Below, piece after piece: positions 60,330 through 64,000 of a stretch of DNA of 64,000 bases. The DNA comes from Certhia americana (lineage: Eukaryota > Chordata > Aves > Passeriformes > Certhiidae). Position 1 is the stretch's first letter. Every line of letters starts with the position of its first letter. Below the pieces are notes generated by a model. That model was not told the DNA's origin, did not search any database, and saw nothing but the letters and a program-made list of their open reading frames with translations. Both the position numbers and the translations under genes were made by a program. The DNA lies in contig CM031869.1 of assembly GCA_018697195.1 (NCBI GenBank), positions 13,757,431 through 13,821,430 on the forward strand, in the 5' to 3' direction.

Positions 60330-62718
60330 CTCTTGCTAGGAAGGTTTTCCTAGCTTTCAGAATTTGATGTGGCTCTTCAGAACATATTTTATGGTTTCAT
60401 TGTTATTTGTAGCAATTTCTTTCCATTGAAATGAGTAGCTATGGTTACTGGATGGCTACTGCAGCCCCATGCAGGGAGGCTGTGAGAGGGGTTAATTGTT
60501 GTATTATATCTGTTTTCAAACTGTAGTAAGAATTCTCCAGCTTTCAGTCTGAGCTCTTATTTCTTGGGAAAATAAATTTTGATTGCATAAGCTCCATAAG
60601 TCTGCCTGAAACGAGGGAATTTGGTAAAATTCCCTTGATGGTTTAGTAAGGGTATTAATCCCTTTGAGAAGAAACATGTATTATCTTTCCATATTTCATT
60701 CCCTTGACAAAAGGAAGTTGTTTTAGTAAACCCTGTCACAGTTGCAGGCTACCATGAGAAATTAAAAACTTGCTCAAAATAAATGCAGTAGTGGTTAGAT
60801 TACAGTGGGCCAGAGTGTTTGGGAGAACTCAGATTTGTCTGATGGGGAAAGGACTTGAGAAAAAACTGAATTAACAGTGCCCATAAGATATTTCTCACTG
60901 CTTTTAAACTTAAAAGGTAAAATTGAATTTATATTGTTAGGCCCATGTTCACCATAATCTAAAGCAAAACAGCTGGTTTGCATCCTGTATGCAAAGGGTT
61001 TGGAATCAATCCTGTGAGCTCCTGTGTTCTGTCTTATGTTTTGCCTACAGAGCCAGGAGGTCGATTTTAAAAGAAATTCAGGAATATTATGTAAACCACT
61101 AGGGTTCCTCTGCATTCCTTTGTGAGCAAAGCAGCAACAAACATCAGCATCCACATGGGGTGCCTGGTAACACCAGATATTTTCCAGGATTAATCGTGTT
61201 CTGCCATGGGGAGTGCAAGGCTGCCAGTCTGTGCCACACAGTTCTGTTGCTTCTGGTGCAAGGTGGCCTGACATGGAAACAGGGGGAATCAGAGACCTGA
61301 CGATATCATGGTCTTGTCTGGCTGCCAGAGCCCCTTGTTGGAGCTGCAGGAGTCTACATTTAAATCAAGGAAGTCATTAAGCTATTATGCATTAGAAGAT
61401 CAGCAAATCATTTCAGTGAATTTTGTATTTTTATAGTGTGCATCTACACTTGTACAAAACTCTCAGTAATCTAGTTGCTTTTATGATGTTTTTATACATA
61501 TTTATTTTTATTGAAAAAAAATCCTGAGTAGTTAGCATACATAATTACATTCTTGTTCATTGATTATTAGCTAGAAAACAGCAAAAGTAAACAATGAGAT
61601 TTCTCCTAATGACTGTCTGTTGATTTATTGGTAATCAGCAAAGCAAATATTTAAAAGTTTAATTGTTGATAAATAACCTATATTATAGTTTTAATGCATC
61701 AGTTGATGTGTAGTGTTTTGCTGCAGGCTGCCTGATCAATGCCTTCACTGTACGTTTAATTTTTTTAACACATAGATGATGATAAGGTAAGAAATTGAGA
61801 AAATGAGATACACATATGCTGAAGGGACATAAATAAACTTGATTTCAAGGGAGGGATGACTATTCAGAAACAGAACATATTGGATGTGGAACATTTTATC
61901 AAAGGTAACATTTACAGCAGTTACTGAACACAAAGCTGCCTGGGACAAATAATAGAAGAGTTTTTATGGTGTTAGAAAAATCTTCCCATTAACTGTACAC
62001 AATATGCAGGAGGAAACATATGGATTGGTCTCATTAAGAACAAAGACATTTGTTTGAGATAAGCCTCAAAGGAAAGAAGAGAAGTGGCATTTCACTTTGG
62101 GAAAGACAAAAGAATAATGAGGTTAAATTAGAGCAACATCCACATTATCACACTGGTGGAGTTCGGACAAAGACAGAGTACAATAGTCTTACTCTTCGTG
62201 GGGAAAAAAAAAAAGTAAAACGATTGAGTATTACAGGCACAATAAAGTTTTGGTTGGTTAGTTTTCAGTGATAGAGAGCTTTTTCTAGTTTGTCTGGTGC
62301 TGTCATTCTGTGCAGTTTGGGCACTCCTGGTACCACAGTCAGGGCTGTCTCACAGAATATCCAGAAGAAATCCTGAGCATTGAGTGTAATGTTTCTCTTG
62401 CTCCTCTCACGAATTTGCCTTTCTTTTCCTTTTTCAAACGTGTAGGTTGTCAAAGCCTTTATGTCATCTTTGGACCTGATTCTTAGAGCTGAATGCCTCA
62501 GCTTTATTTTGGTGTACTGCGGGTGTTTCTCCTTGCTCTGTTTTTAATTGCAGTAACTTGGAGATGTTGGTAACCTGTGTATGGAAATGTAGCAGCTGTT
62601 CTGAAATCCTGTTTCTGTGCCTGACTGAAGGCACCTCACTGCCATGTTCATACACTGCATAGGGAATGCGAGTGCCTAGAGCAGTCTCTAAGTGGAGAGC
62701 ACACTTAACATGGAGCAC
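60330..62718. other. No gene confirmed
   Basis: Minus-strand openings at 60795-61274 (159 codons) and roughly 62265-62540 are among the longer ones. The second reads rather protein-like (charged, with ALRIRSKDDIKALTTYTFEK), but it has an in-frame stop just upstream, no clear acceptor and no recognised family. Confidence 0.35.
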
Positions 62719-62729
62719 AAAAAAAAAAA
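62719..62729. repeat. A11 homopolymer
   Basis: Eleven A with no AATAAA upstream, so not an obvious retroposon tail. Confidence 0.8.
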
Positions 62730-64000
62730 CATTTGCGTGTTACCATCTGAATTTCCACTGGTGCTAACTCTGTGTGACTTGGTTATCTTGATGTTAGTAC
62801 ATAAAACGGGGAAAAGAAGTAATAAAACGAAAATATAAAAGAAGTTCCTGTGTTGGCTGTGTCTCCTTCCCTTCAACAGGTCTGTGAGTGCTTTGGGTAC
62901 TTGTAGGGGCACAGCAAGACAACTTTGCTGTGTCTGATGTTAGACAGAATTTCTCAGCCAGGTAGGCTTGTGTTTTTCACATTGATCCTTGAGTCAAGCA
63001 GACAGGTGCTCTTTATCATCCTCTGGTTAAAACAAATAAATTACTCTCAGCTTTTCCTTCACTGTGTTTTTTAGCCCCCTCGTCAAGTCTGGGTATCTTC
63101 TGTGCAGTGCTCCTTCCTTTTGCTGAACTCTCCAGTTCACTTCTTTCTCTCCCGCTCCCCCACAGTTGTATTCCCCTGCATCTTAAATAGTTCATTTAAG
63201 AACTAGCAGACTTACAGAGGAATTTTAATATGATCTCCCATTATGGAGATTTCAATCTGTTCCACAATCACGATTCAATCTGTTAGCTAGATAAGAGTTT
63301 AAGAAATTTTTTAGGCTTTGAGAACTTCGCAACAAAATGAAGCAGTTTAATATGCAGTTAGCAATAAAGTGTAATATTTACAGTAATATAATGCCAAGGG
63401 AAGATATTGCTCAAATTGAGATAATAATTTAAAGGAATCAAAGATATAACTTAAAAATTAAAAACAAATCAGTTATATTTAAGCCTTAAAAGAAATATAT
63501 GCCTTTAATACTAAAAAGAAAAGGGGAATGGAGGAAGATAAATGAATTCTTTTAGTCCCTTAGAGTCCTGTGATGTGCAAAATCTCTAACCTGTAGCTGG
63601 TCATAATATAATGCAAAGTGCTGCAATATCATACAGCATATACAGTAGGACTAGACTGTGCAAAATAAGGCAAAAATGACACCTGTGCACCAGTGTAGTG
63701 CTAGTGTGTGATCTGCTACCTGGCCTGAGACTGTGACCATTAGGAATGATTGTAAAACTGATTGTATTCGTTCATTTATTTACAGAAGACAGTAAGATGG
63801 TTTTGGGGATCTAGTAAGCACAGTTGGAGACTAATGAAGTCAAAATTTATCAGAAAAAGTCTCTAAAATAACTTCACTTTTTGTCTTCTGCAATTATAGG
63901 GTACAGTTCACATATGATAGTGTTTGACTGTCATAAGTATGTTAGGAGGTGAACATTTGATCATTTTAGTAGCTTCAGAATTAGTTGAATGCATGGTTAC
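62730..64000. other. No gene seen
   Basis: AT-rich sequence to the window edge. A strong acceptor at about 63785 (gttcatttatttacag) opens a 26-codon frame to a stop without a good donor. A small atctcc/ggagat inverted repeat lies near 63232-63249. Confidence 0.45.

Noticed and set aside
60795..61274. 159-codon minus-strand ORF as a gene
   Set aside because: No recognisable family, signal, repeat or splice context; the length is within chance for this amount of sequence.
62265..62718. Minus-strand openings that look like one frameshifted protein
   Set aside because: Protein-like in feel, but there is an in-frame stop upstream, no splice acceptor and no recognised family; not enough for a pseudogene call.

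Overview
The window looks like ordinary bird nuclear DNA, most likely from a songbird (passerine). Several old CR1 LINE fragments (two carry part of the second ORF, two are short 3' tails), a solo retroviral LTR, a decayed gamma-type endogenous retrovirus fragment, low repeat density and many T/GT-rich tracts all fit an avian genome. There is no operon-like layout, no complete intron-less gene, no tRNA or rRNA gene and no CRISPR array. Almost all short ORFs look like chance openings in AT-rich intronic or intergenic DNA.

Layout. 1-10 kb: a GC-richer patch (240-425), an 18-nt candidate microexon with strong splice signals (1907-1924), a minus-strand CR1 (about 5371-5812), and the best protein-coding signal, a probable 3'-terminal exon on the plus strand (9915-10038) with acceptor, 40 open codons, stop, AATAAA and A-tract. 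The microexon has an open phase-2 frame that joins to the terminal exon without a stop, so both may belong to one plus-strand gene ending near 10.06 kb. 10-18 kb: unannotated AT-rich DNA with a G-quadruplex motif and a 13-bp hairpin. 18-21 kb: an inverted-repeat element, a 30-bp minisatellite, a 721-bp solo LTR with a 5-bp target duplication, and a CpG-rich probable regulatory element carrying an octamer site. 21-27 kb: a decayed retroviral integrase fragment (23843-24700) with an apparent G-to-A mutation signature, a plus-strand CR1 piece, and a second copy of the 18.3-kb element. 27-64 kb: gene-poor DNA with CR1 tails (32.1 and 59.2 kb), homopolymer tracts, an 84-bp candidate coding exon (47149-47232), weaker exon candidates, a 33-bp tandem duplication and several stretches that look like conserved non-coding DNA.

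The window is best read as the end of one plus-strand gene followed by a long intron or gene desert. Host exon calls rest on splice-site and frame logic only. Repeat calls rest on recognised family sequence. No search or alignment could be run.
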